Positions 8,548-16,529 of a DNA stretch of 64,000 nt are shown piece after piece. The translations under genes were made by a program, and so were the position numbers. Every line of letters begins with the position of its first letter. The stretch's first letter is position 1. The DNA lies in contig CALNXK010000363.1 in assembly GCA_942486035.1 (NCBI GenBank), forward strand, positions 112,001-176,000. Reading direction: 5' to 3'. The notes beneath the pieces were generated by a model, which made no database searches, had not been told where the DNA came from, and was given only the letters and a program-made list of their open reading frames with translations. The stretch is from Porites lobata. Taxonomy: Eukaryota > Cnidaria > Anthozoa > Scleractinia > Poritidae.

Positions 8548-9315
8548 ATGGAAGAACGAGCTATCCACATTTCCTCTATAAACAGGGAAAAAAGAGGAAC
8601 AAGCAGACCTGGTGATTTTACTATTAAGTTTAATCCATCTCTGAAACTTGACCCTGATAAATCCCACCAACTTGCTCTTGATCGATTGTCCATGACTTAC
8701 TCTTGGTACAACATTAGAAGTGATTATAAAAACAATAAAATCAAATACACCCATGATGGAACCAACTGGCAAACAATTACTTTTACAGATGGAATGTATT
8801 CCTACTCAGATATCAATGATTACATTCATCAATACATGACTCAAAAAAATCATCACACAACAGATTCCAAAGGAGAAAAAAAGTATTCAATCAATCTAAC
8901 TTTTATACTATCTACTTATCGAGTGTTATTATCACTTGATGGTGATTATCGACTTGATCTGAGAGGAACAGAATTTGGAGACCTGATTGGATTTGAAAAG
9001 AAACTTATTACAAAAGCAGAGTATGGATCAAAACTACCAAATATCACAAATTCGATTGATGTGTTAAATATCAACACAAGCGCAATAACTGATAGCATTG
9101 TAAATGGAATAAATACAAATACTATTGCTGTGATACCAACAGATAATCTCACAAGGTCTTTTCCATTTACGTTTGAACCTAAAAGACCATTTTATTGTCC
9201 TGTATCTACATTTCACATTGATGAAATGAGAATCTATGTGACAGACTCACTTGGAAGACTAGTAAATTTCAATGGCATTGATTGGTTTATGACTTTAATA
9301 CTTCACTCGATGTAA
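8548..9315 (+). CDS. Penton-like minor capsid protein
   Basis: This 255-residue frame starts at ATG 8548, 2 nt after the preceding gene. The N-terminus (AIHISSINREKR, then GDFTIKFNP, then HQLALDRLSMTYSWYNI) and the all-beta composition match the single jelly-roll penton proteins of Polinton/adintovirus-type elements. Those proteins fill the capsid vertices. It lies directly upstream of the core peptide and major capsid genes, the usual virion module. There are no breaks. The C-terminus (FNGIDWFMTLILHSM) is hydrophobic, as in related proteins. Confidence 0.66.
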   Translation: MEERAIHISSINREKRGTSRPGDFTIKFNPSLKLDPDKSHQLALDRLSMTYSWYNIRSDYKNNKIKYTHDGTNWQTITFTDGMYSYSDINDYIHQYMTQKNHHTTDSKGEKKYSINLTFILSTYRVLLSLDGDYRLDLRGTEFGDLIGFEKKLITKAEYGSKLPNITNSIDVLNINTSAITDSIVNGINTNTIAVIPTDNLTRSFPFTFEPKRPFYCPVSTFHIDEMRIYVTDSLGRLVNFNGIDWFMTLILHSM

Positions 9316-9333
9316 TATAACTATTAAAATAAA

Positions 9334-9702
9334 ATGATGCGACAATCAGAGTTTAAAATGAGATTTGACCCTGAATTGGGTCGATATACAAGACAACATA
9401 TTTATGGTGAAGGAATGATGGATGTTTTTAAATCGGTTGGTAAAAAAATATTTGGAAAGACAATGAAAAAAGCTGCTAAAAAAGGAGCTAAAAAAGCGGT
9501 AACAGCAGCTGCAACAAAAACCGGTGAACATGTTGGCAAAAAGGCTGGCGATAAAATAGTGCAAATGTTATCAAAAAGTAATAATAAACCAAAAGTGACT
9601 TTTAATAAAAATGTTGAGACAATTCCAAGTGAAAAAGAGTTAAATCAAAGATTGAATAACCTTCTTAGTGGAGGTTCAACACGTAAGAGAAAAATTATAT
9701 AA
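9334..9702 (+). CDS. Small basic virion core protein, adenovirus pX/pVII-like in style
   Basis: This 122-residue frame opens at ATG 9334 (aaTAAAATG). An initial RFDPELGRYTRQ region leads to YGEGMMDVFKSVGKK, a Gly-rich amphipathic turn, followed by a Lys/Ala-rich helix (residues 45-65, KKAAKKGAKKAV) and a basic end (TRKRKII). It looks like a DNA-condensing or membrane-active core protein that the viral protease would trim. It sits between the penton and the major capsid genes. Homology is suggested by position and composition only. Confidence 0.5.
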   Translation: MMRQSEFKMRFDPELGRYTRQHIYGEGMMDVFKSVGKKIFGKTMKKAAKKGAKKAVTAAATKTGEHVGKKAGDKIVQMLSKSNNKPKVTFNKNVETIPSEKELNQRLNNLLSGGSTRKRKII

Positions 9703-9715
9703 TTATTAAAATAAA

Positions 9716-10996
9716 ATGAAGTCTCTTAGAAATCCAAAATATTTAGACAGATATGAGGATGTTGTTTTTGACCTGGAACAGACTCTAGATACAGCTCCAG
9801 CAAATGACGCCCACCAAACTAAAACAGGTCTTAGATTTGTTGCTGATAATACAGGAGAAACTACTCCTTTTGATCGGTATAACGCACGATTATCAATGGA
9901 TTTTAAAGTAAATAAACTAGCAGATGGGGGAAATATTGCGGTTGCTGACCATAACGGAATTGTAAATGGTAGTAACTCATTTATAGAAAAATTAAGTATC
10001 CTGGCAAATGGTCGAGAAGTTTATAGTTGTAATTATGCAAATCATGTTGTAAATATTAAAAATTTGCTTGAGTGTAATCCTTCATATGCACAGAGTGTTG
10101 CTACAAACGAATTTTATTTTCTTGATACATCAACATCTGCAGAGGAAAGACCTGCTCAAGCAACTTATAATAAAGGTTTTCATCAAAGGAAATTACTATT
10201 AGGTGCATCAGCCACAGTAAACTGTGAAATTCCTCTTAATAGATATTCTTTCTTTGAAGCATTGGAAGATAAACTACTTCCTAATACAAAAATTGAGCTA
10301 AACATCGAAATTGAAAAAGATGGAAATTTAATTTTTCAAGGTGCTGATGATTGTAGAGTTATTATAACAAGACTACAACTTTTTATTCCAAAACTTACGT
10401 TTAATTCAGAAGGACAAAAGTTGTACATGGAAAATTATCTTGAACCTTACAAATGGACATATTTGAATGAGGTAGTTGAAAGGTCAAATAATTCACAGCA
10501 ACAGACAGGACATTTTAGAATTACAAATGCTATTTCAAAGCCAAGGCATGTATTTGTTTTTGGAATTGATACAGCAAGAATTGATTCGCAAACAGCAAAT
10601 CCATTTTTATACGACACTTTTAATCTACCAAATAATGCTAATATATCAAGATGTTACTTGGAAGTTGCAAATGGAAACGAATATCCTGATATTCACTTTA
10701 AACCTTCTACAGATATGTCAAGAGTTTTTAGAAATGTAATGTCATACGTCTATGCAAATAATGATTATCAAGGTGGAACATTACTTAATATAAGTAATTT
10801 TAAATCTTTATTTCCTTTTGTTTATTTTGACCTAACAAAACAAAAAATGGATATCAAAGATGGTGTTACAAAACTAGCATTTCATTACGAATTAACTGCT
10901 AATCCAAACGCTGATTATATTATTTACGCATTAGTCTTACATGAAAGAGTAGCAGAAATATCACAACAAGATGGAAAACTATTGCTTCGTGCTTAG
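9716..10996 (+). CDS. Double jelly-roll major capsid protein
   Basis: The 426-residue frame from ATG 9716 (aaTAAAATG) is intact. It begins MKSLRNPKYLDRYEDVVFD, then alternates beta strands with polar loops through two similar halves. The length and the closing LAFHYELTANPNADYIIYALVLHERV segment are typical of the Polinton/adintovirus hexon-like family. It would trimerise into pseudo-hexameric capsomers. The neighbours (core, penton, pVI-like protein, protease) confirm the virion module. The preserved reading frame across 1.28 kb contrasts with the damaged neighbours. Confidence 0.88.
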   Translation: MKSLRNPKYLDRYEDVVFDLEQTLDTAPANDAHQTKTGLRFVADNTGETTPFDRYNARLSMDFKVNKLADGGNIAVADHNGIVNGSNSFIEKLSILANGREVYSCNYANHVVNIKNLLECNPSYAQSVATNEFYFLDTSTSAEERPAQATYNKGFHQRKLLLGASATVNCEIPLNRYSFFEALEDKLLPNTKIELNIEIEKDGNLIFQGADDCRVIITRLQLFIPKLTFNSEGQKLYMENYLEPYKWTYLNEVVERSNNSQQQTGHFRITNAISKPRHVFVFGIDTARIDSQTANPFLYDTFNLPNNANISRCYLEVANGNEYPDIHFKPSTDMSRVFRNVMSYVYANNDYQGGTLLNISNFKSLFPFVYFDLTKQKMDIKDGVTKLAFHYELTANPNADYIIYALVLHERVAEISQQDGKLLLRA

Positions 10997-11019
10997 ATTT
11001 AATATAATTCTATAAATAA

Positions 11020-11842
11020 ATGACTACTTATATTGAATACGGTGTAACACTTACAGATGGACAAAAGTCAAAATTGGCTTCTGCAATATTAAATAAATCA
11101 CCACTAACTCTTCGGTTAAAACATTCTCATCTTAGAGGTTCTGATGAGTTAATGCTGACAAAAAGACAAATTTCTAAAATAAAAAAATCTATTGCAAATG
11201 GCACCGGATCAGATATAAAGATAAGTAAAACACAGATTAGACGTTCTGTAAAACATGGTGGAAACTTATTTTCATCACTCGCATCTCTTGGAGCAAAAGT
11301 ACTACCATATGCAATAAAAGGAATTTCAAAAGCTGTTCCCGCATTAGCAACTGGTGCTGCTAATGCACTTGGAGAACTTGGAATAAATAAAATATTTGGA
11401 AAAGGAATCACAATTCCCCCACAGTTTTTCCCAATGCTACCACCTCTCGTAAGAGAATTTACCAAATCACAAATAAATCAAATTAACAAAGCTTATCAAA
11501 CAGGAGGTCGATTGGTTATAAAACCAACTCGTAAACAGATAGAAGGAGGATTTTTGGGAACACTTGCTTCTATTGGAATTCCAATGGCAATTAGTTTAGT
11601 ATCTAAGATGTTTGGATCTGGTCTTCAGGTTGATAGACATTCATCATCTAATACAGCAAATGTTTACGTTCCACCCACAGATGGTGGAGGTTATCCTTAT
11701 CAATCTCCTCCCTTTTTTGGTACTTGGGAAAACCCAATTGGAATGGGAGTTAAAAAAAAAGTCCAAGTCCAAAGGCAAGGGTCTTCTTCTAGGAAAAAAC
11801 AGCCCATTCAATTCAATTCCAGTATTAGGAACCATTTTTTAA
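11020..11842 (+). pseudogene. Adenovirus pVI/pX-like virion protein, frameshifted near its end
   Basis: From ATG 11020 (aaTAAATGa) the protein begins TTYIEYGVTLTDGQKSKL and has two Gly/Ala-rich hydrophobic segments (about residues 85-130 and 170-195) typical of membrane-active minor capsid proteins. Basic linkers (KPTRKQIEGG) could be protease cleavage sites. At the A9 run 11751-11759 the family-like C-terminus, basic and ending NSIPVLGTIF at TAA 11840-11842, lies in another frame. As written, the original frame instead runs into the protease gene. I therefore read one pVI-like gene with a one-base slip, not a real fusion. Confidence 0.55.
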
Positions 11843-12330
11843 TCAAACCTCTATCCAACTTTGACCTCATGGATTGGGTAAAGAAACTTGGTATTAAACA
11901 TTTTAGAGGAATATACAGTCGTGATGGTTTACCAAAAAAGATTAGAAAAGAATGTGGAATAATCAATCTCGATGACATGACTGGCCCTGGAACACACTGG
12001 GTTTGTTATAGAAATATAGACAATGTAGTTGAGTACTTTGATCCATTTGGTTTAATAATGTCAAATTAAGCACTGAAGTATTTTCATACTTCTGGAAAAC
12101 GTATAGTTTACTCAATGGATGAAATACAAAATCGCAATACTGTTCTCTGTGGTTACTGGTGTTTATATTATTTGTTTGAGCGTCAACGGGGTAATAGTAT
12201 TCTAGATGTAATACATAACCCTCATTTCGATAATGACAACAGTGATTTTATAAAAGAATATTTTTTCTTAAGACTAAATATAAAATTCATATTTAGTCTG
12301 TATCCTCCGGCGCATCCTTTAGCTGTTTAA
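11830..12330 (+). pseudogene. Adenain-type maturation cysteine protease, premature stop
   Basis: Homologous sequence starts around 11830 (first in-frame Met 11869) with PLSNFDLMDWVKKLGI. The catalytic His lies in PGTHWVCY (about 11991-12014), and YFDPFG follows. TAA at 12067-12069 stops the frame. The same frame then continues with IQNRN...CGYWCLYYL, which supplies the oxyanion Gln and the nucleophile Cys. Stop and catalytic Cys are thus separated by a single nonsense codon. This family (adenovirus/Polinton protease, ULP1-like) matures virion proteins. The start is not determined because the upstream slip in the pVI-like gene fuses the two frames. The 3' end runs through the hairpin 12271-12299. 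Confidence 0.75.
12271..12299. terminator. Hairpin between convergent viral genes
   Basis: An 11-bp perfect stem (12271-12281 with 12289-12299) surrounds a 7-nt loop. It lies where the protease gene (+) meets the minus-strand gene ending at 12293, and the minus-strand stop codon falls within the stem. It is a candidate bidirectional transcript-end signal. Confidence 0.5.
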
Positions 12331-12634
12331 CCCTATCAACTTTTGTATTTAGATCTTTAACGCTATCAACTATATCATCAAATTTCGAGTAAATATCTTT
12401 AAGACGATAAAGTTTCTTTTTATTACTATTTATTTGCAACCAAGAATACTCCTCATTTCTGATTTTTCCCCACATCTCACTTTCACCAGCCATTAGTACT
12501 CTAGAAAGATCATCATTTTTCTTTCTAAGAGCCTCAAACTCATTATTTATTTGTGTTCGTACATCTTTCTCAAAATCTTTTAGTGTTTTAACATCCATCT
12601 TTTTTTCTATCTCAGAAAAGAATTTGGCTTCCAT
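12293..12634 (-). CDS. Hypothetical viral coiled-coil protein, 113 aa
   Basis: The frame starts at ATG 12634 (aaTAAAATGg) and ends at TAA 12293. The composition is strongly Lys/Glu/Asp with Leu/Ile/Val at heptad-like spacing over most of the length (residues 15-105), so an extended coiled coil is likely. A single SWLQI segment breaks it. It is 16 nt downstream of another small minus gene and probably co-transcribed with it. No family recognised. Confidence 0.5.
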   Translation of the reverse strand: MEAKFFSEIEKKMDVKTLKDFEKDVRTQINNEFEALRKKNDDLSRVLMAGESEMWGKIRNEEYSWLQINSNKKKLYRLKDIYSKFDDIVDSVKDLNTKVDRVKQLKDAPEDTD

Positions 12635-12650
12635 TTTATTATATAAATAG

Positions 12651-12836
12651 CTAATTACCTTTTACAACTTTGTTAAGTGTATTTGATTTCTCACTTATTT
12701 CCATAAGCAACTCAAATATTTTTATAAATTTAGTATCATTTTCCAATCTAGAATAGTCAGCATATTCATAACTCATGTTTAAAAAATTATATCTCTTTTG
12801 AAGTTCACTTTTTACAAAGTTAGATCTAGTAGACAT
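12651..12836 (-). CDS. Small hypothetical viral protein, 61 aa
   Basis: This short minus-strand frame runs from ATG 12836 (gaTAAAATatg context) to TAA 12651. It is helical and charged, with no motif and no hydrophobic span. Position and orientation suggest a two-gene unit with the coiled-coil gene at 12293-12634. Its divergent neighbour is the zinc-ribbon gene at 12860. Confidence 0.42.
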   Translation of the reverse strand: MSTRSNFVKSELQKRYNFLNMSYEYADYSRLENDTKFIKIFELLMEISEKSNTLNKVVKGN

Positions 12837-12859
12837 ATTTTATCTAAACATTATATTAA

Positions 12860-13066
12860 ATGGCAGAATCATATTGCATTGTAGATAAAAGAGTAACTCC
12901 TTGCACAGAGCCAAGTGGTTACCAAAAAGATAAAAGAGGTAGAACTCAATTCTATTGTAGATGCGCAGTTTGTGGAAACAAAAAAGTTAAATATGTAAAA
13001 ACTGGAACAGTTTCTCAAACTGGAAGTGGAAAAAAGAGAAAAACTAAAAAGAAGTCAAAAAACTAA
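12860..13066 (+). CDS. Small zinc-ribbon protein, 68 aa
   Basis: From ATG 12860 (atTAAATGg) the protein has YCIV, then PC, then FYCRCAVCGNKK, giving Cys pairs that can bind one zinc ion, followed by a Lys/Arg/Ser tail (KKRKTKKKSKN). Similar short basic Cys-rich proteins occur in many NCLDV and Polinton-like genomes (DUF5679-like, by recollection). A role in nucleic-acid binding is likely. It is intact and followed by a GC-rich hairpin. Confidence 0.55.
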   Translation: MAESYCIVDKRVTPCTEPSGYQKDKRGRTQFYCRCAVCGNKKVKYVKTGTVSQTGSGKKRKTKKKSKN

Positions 13067-13071
13067 TTAGC

Positions 13072-13093
13072 CCGTCTGAAGGGGCGGGCGTCT
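13072..13093. other. GC-rich hairpin after the zinc-ribbon gene
   Basis: A GC-rich stretch with gcccg pairing to cgggc lies 6 nt after the stop codon of the zinc-ribbon gene, within sequence that is otherwise about three quarters A+T. It may be a transcript-end hairpin. The next gene's frame is already open across it without an ATG. Confidence 0.3.
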
Positions 13094-13149
13094 TTGATAC
13101 TGTTGTTGGCACAGCAGTTGATGGATTTTTTCATTACGGTTTACCTTGG

Positions 13150-14096
13150 ATGGGTAAGAAAGTAGTTGAAATGGGACGATATGGAGCAAGCGAGTTAATG
13201 AGAAATAAAAATCTTCAGAAGAAAACTGTAAATTATGGGATTAATAAACTCACTCCATTTATTCAAGATTCTGTTGGTACAGCAATGGACCAACTATCAA
13301 CCAAAGTAAGACCAAATAAAAAGTATAAAACCGATAGAAAGGATTTAGACAGTCAATCAGGACGAGGAGTAGGAGGTGGGGTGAATCCAACTTTGCAGTA
13401 TGCTTTTGATGAAGCTAAAAATGGCGGGTATAAGGGTAATATAGATCAATTTGCCAAAACAACTGGATTAACACATGAGTTAACCGGGGGAAATCTTGTT
13501 GTTGATGCTGTAAAATTTGCATGGGATAAAGTAGCTAAAGGAGCTGTAAATAAAGCCATTCAGGCTGAAAAAAAAAACACCAAGATTTTGTAAAAAGTGG
13601 AAGAAGGCAGCATTTTGTAAATAGTTGGAATGAGGTAAAAGAATTAGGTTACAAACATAAATACTTTACTTTCTATTTAAGTTTGACAAATAAACCACTT
13701 GGATGGACAATGGGGTCTGGAGTTGACATTCACAAACAAATACTAAAAGTAACACCTTATAGAGGAATAACTATAACAGGCCATAATTATACTGGACCAG
13801 GAAATCCTCTTCATGATCAACTTCGTCACGATGATGAGGGAAATATACTAGAAATCTACCAACAACCAACAGGACCAACTGATGCAGTTAGTATGCAACA
13901 TGATGTTGATTACACAGTTTGTGGAAATAAACCTAAAAGTGAACAATTAAAATGCAAACATGCAGCAGATAAAAAAATGGTAAAATCACTAGATGCAATT
14001 CCTTGGAAAGAAAGACAATGGGGTCACTTTCTTGCTAGAACTATGATAAATACAAAACAAAAACTTGGACTTGGTTTAAACGCGCATCGGCGTTGA
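13150..14096 (+). pseudogene. Parvovirus-like phospholipase A2 minor virion protein, frameshifted
   Basis: The first part (ATG 13150; the frame is also open upstream to about 13060) starts MGKKVVEMGRYGASELMRNK and is basic and Gly-rich, ending after an A10 run (about 13568-13577) at TAA 13593. The second frame is open from about 13580 to TGA 14096. It holds a Ca-binding loop NYTGPGNPL and the active-site dyad motif QHDVDY, followed by CKHAADKKM. These are the signatures of the PLA2 domain in parvovirus VP1u and in adintovirus/Polinton proteins, which breach endosomal membranes during entry. The two pieces are one gene broken at the A run. The TGA overlaps the integrase start. Confidence 0.72.
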
Positions 14097-15040
14097 GTAG
14101 TGATTGGTCTCAACAATTAGCCGACGAACTTCACAAACCAATCACAAGAAACTTTCAAAAGAGATCAGTAGTCTCAAACGGGATTGATGAAATCTGGGCT
14201 GCTGATTTAGTTGAAATGCAAAAGTTTAGTAAGTGGAACAAAGGGATTAAATATCTTCTAATGGTAATAGATGTGTTTAGCAAGTATGGTTGGATTAGGG
14301 GTTTGAAAGATAAGAAAACTGAAACTGTTAGTAAAGCATTTGAGGACAAATTCAAAAGTAAACGTAAACCTCAATTGTTATGGACAGATAAAGGTTCTGA
14401 ATTTATCAGTAAACATTTTAAAGATTTTCTTAAAAAAGAGGGTATCAAGTTGTATCACACTGAAAACGAGGAAAAATCTAGTGTTGTTGAGAGATGGAAT
14501 AAAACAATGAAAAACAGAATGTGGAAGATGTTTACTACGAATAACAACACTGTTTACTGGGACAAGATAGATAAAATAGTTAATGATTACAATAATGCGA
14601 GACATTCTAGTATAAAAATGACTCCTGTTGAAGCAAGTAAAAAGAAAAATGAAAGTAAAGTTTGGTCTAATTTGTACGGTGATTCGATTTACTTGAAACC
14701 TGGTAAATCAAAGTTTGCAATTGGTGATCGTGTTAGAATTTCTAAGTATAAGAGAAAGGTATTTGATAAAGGTTACACACCAAACTGGACAGAGGAGATA
14801 TTTGTGATTGATAAAGTTCTTCCAACAAAACCTGTTACATATAACATCGTTGATTTGATGGGAGAAGAGATAAAGGGTTCTTTCTACGAACAAGAATTAC
14901 AAAAAGCAAAACAACAAACATTTAGAATAGAAAATATTATCAGGAGGGATAATAAAAAGAAAATGGCATTAGTGAAATGGAGTGGATATCCTGATAAATT
15001 TAACTCATGGGTGAGTTCTAAGGATTTGGTTGATTTTTAA
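14093..15040 (+). CDS. Retrovirus-like integrase with C-terminal chromodomain
   Basis: The 315-residue frame has the RNase H-fold catalytic triad: D38 (WAADLVEM), D99 (LWTDKGSEF) and E133 (SSVVERWN). The spacing is close to D,D35E. An SH3-like region follows (KFAIGDRVRISKYK). The C-terminal chromodomain covers about residues 275-315 (FRIENIIRRDN, WSGYPDKFNSWV). This architecture is diagnostic of Polinton/Maverick and adintovirus integrases and joins viral DNA ends to host chromatin. The frame begins at TTG 14093-14095 over the stop of the phospholipase gene. No ATG occurs before codon 42, so the original start was probably lost by one substitution. Confidence 0.93.
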   Translation: MSSDWSQQLADELHKPITRNFQKRSVVSNGIDEIWAADLVEMQKFSKWNKGIKYLLMVIDVFSKYGWIRGLKDKKTETVSKAFEDKFKSKRKPQLLWTDKGSEFISKHFKDFLKKEGIKLYHTENEEKSSVVERWNKTMKNRMWKMFTTNNNTVYWDKIDKIVNDYNNARHSSIKMTPVEASKKKNESKVWSNLYGDSIYLKPGKSKFAIGDRVRISKYKRKVFDKGYTPNWTEEIFVIDKVLPTKPVTYNIVDLMGEEIKGSFYEQELQKAKQQTFRIENIIRRDNKKKMALVKWSGYPDKFNSWVSSKDLVDF

Positions 15041-15060
15041 TACAAATATTGTATTAAAAA
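15034..15060. terminator. Hairpin between convergent integrase and minus-strand gene
   Basis: An 11-bp perfect stem (15034-15044 with 15050-15060) surrounds a 5-nt loop. The integrase stop codon (15038-15040) is inside the stem, and the convergent gene ends 15 nt further on. It is a candidate transcript-end signal for both. Confidence 0.52.
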
Positions 15061-15074
15061 TAAAATCCTATTAT

Positions 15075-15854
15075 TTACTCAGTTTCTTCTTCATCAGAGA
15101 TAACTAATTCTTCAACTAATTCAACTACTTTCTCAGTAGTAACCTCTTCATCTTCATCTTCATTTTCCTCTTCAATTGTTAGTAAAGCCTCTCTAGGTTT
15201 AAGTGGTTTGACAAAGCACTCATGTAATTTTATTTGTAAAGATGTTACAGTCTTACTAATAAATATTCCTTCGATTATCAAAGCCATTTTAACATTACAA
15301 TACTGGTTAATATATTTAAAAGGATTTAAATCCTTACCTTCCTTTCCCTTAAACAAAGATAAAATTTTCTTAGATTTTTCTGAGTAAATAAGTTTTGCGT
15401 AAAGAACTGGCGCAGATGAGGGATCTATTCTTGTTTTCTTCTTTCCTTTCTTATCTGTATATTCTTCTTGTTTGAAATAAAATGGTGAAGATAGAGTTGA
15501 TGCTAGATCTGCACCGTATTCATTTTCTAGATGTTGTTGAAAAAAAGTGGTTACATTGTTAATAACATCAAAAAATGCTTTTTCTTTAGTACTTGGCTCG
15601 CTATCTTTAGCCCAAAGACATACTGGCATACTATAACCAACTAACTTGTTTGTTTCTTGATTTTTCTTCTCATTAACACCAAAGCTGAAAAGAAGTGGAG
15701 TTTCAACTACCAAAGCTCCTTTCTTTCCATTTGGATATTTGACTTCAATTGGGATACGTTTGTATTTGATCTTGCTATCTTTGACTTTGTATTCTTTGGC
15801 TTCATTAAAGATAATGTTTTCGGTTGTAATACTATCATAACTTGACAACTGCAT
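15075..15854 (-). CDS. Conserved viral protein, possibly DUF2738-type and DNA-binding
   Basis: The intact 259-residue frame from ATG 15854 has a mixed alpha/beta core (YPNGKKGALVVETPLLFSFGV, then CLWAKDSE, then APVLYAKLIYSE, then VKMALIIEGIFISKTVTSLQIKLHE). It ends in a strongly acidic tail (residues 225-259, Glu/Asp runs). Acidic tails of this kind are common in single-stranded DNA-binding replication proteins. By recollection it resembles a family shared by NCLDVs and Polinton-like elements (DUF2738), but I could not confirm this. It is the first gene of the minus-strand block 15.1-17.7 kb. Confidence 0.5.
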   Translation of the reverse strand: MQLSSYDSITTENIIFNEAKEYKVKDSKIKYKRIPIEVKYPNGKKGALVVETPLLFSFGVNEKKNQETNKLVGYSMPVCLWAKDSEPSTKEKAFFDVINNVTTFFQQHLENEYGADLASTLSSPFYFKQEEYTDKKGKKKTRIDPSSAPVLYAKLIYSEKSKKILSLFKGKEGKDLNPFKYINQYCNVKMALIIEGIFISKTVTSLQIKLHECFVKPLKPREALLTIEEENEDEDEEVTTEKVVELVEELVISDEEETE

Positions 15855-15879
15855 TTTTTTTATTATAAAAATTATTTCT

Positions 15880-16074
15880 TTAAATCATTTTATTTTCAAT
15901 TGTGACTTCTATAGAATATAATCTTTCTGAAATTTCTTTTAATCCTTCTTCTAAAACTTTTATAAGTTCTTTTTTAAAATTATTATCATCATAATTATTA
16001 TTAACATAATTTTTACTAACTAAATCATTATCATTAAATAGACTAGTTAAACCAACAATACCATTTGAACTCAT
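15880..16074 (-). CDS. Small hypothetical viral protein, 64 aa
   Basis: The frame runs from ATG 16074 (aaTAAAATG) to TAA 15880. The N-terminus (LTSLFNDNDLVSKNYVNNNY) resembles the NTD-x-x-KKYV module of the fibre protein, followed by a Glu/Lys coiled-coil segment. It could be a small trimerising accessory piece or a fibre fragment. No family assigned. Confidence 0.42.
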   Translation of the reverse strand: MSSNGIVGLTSLFNDNDLVSKNYVNNNYDDNNFKKELIKVLEEGLKEISERLYSIEVTIENKMI

Positions 16075-16100
16075 TTTATTATATTTTTTATTCTTTTAAA

Positions 16101-16509
16101 TCATTTTTTAGGCCAGAGTAAATGAACAGACCAAAAGTTTGCCGATTCGGGATTATTATAAGTCAAATCTCCTGATTTATTCTTTATTTTTGTAGCTCGA
16201 GCAAGATATTTATCTCTTCTCTCTTTGTCTTGATGAATAAAATAGTCTGGATAATTTGGTGATCCAAAATGAATTTTCTTTCCACTTGGAAGTGTTGCCA
16301 TATATTTATTATTTTTACGTTCAGAATAATCAAGAGATTGTGCACCAAGCTTTATAGCATTTTTGGTTAGTTTTTTTAAACTCTTTTCCACTAACAAGAT
16401 ATTCTTCATCTGGAACATAATCTGGATCAGCATCATGTCTATATCCATCATCAACTATAAAATCCAAATCCTCCTTTGTAGGAGTAGTTTCTCTTGATCT
16501 TGGTTCCAT
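16101..16509 (-). pseudogene. Small conserved NCLDV-type protein (DUF5754-like), frameshifted
   Basis: ATG 16509 (aaTAAAATGg) opens an acidic N-terminus (DDGYRHDADPDYVPDEE). At the T7 run 16374-16380 (A7 on the coding strand) the related sequence changes frame and continues to TAA 16101. That second part holds LGAQSLDYSERKNNKYM, then PSGKKIHFGS and YPDYFIHQDKERRDKY, then NFWSVHLLWPK. The second half matches, by recollection, a small family common in giant viruses (DUF5754). Function is unknown. The nominal ATG of the C-terminal frame (16454) is judged to be an artefact of the slip. Confidence 0.5.
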
Positions 16510-16529
16510 TATTTTATTATTTGTTTATA

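Noticed and set aside
11020..12069. Single 349-residue pVI-protease fusion protein
   Set aside because: The natural pVI C-terminus lies in another frame after an A9 run; more likely two genes with a slip.
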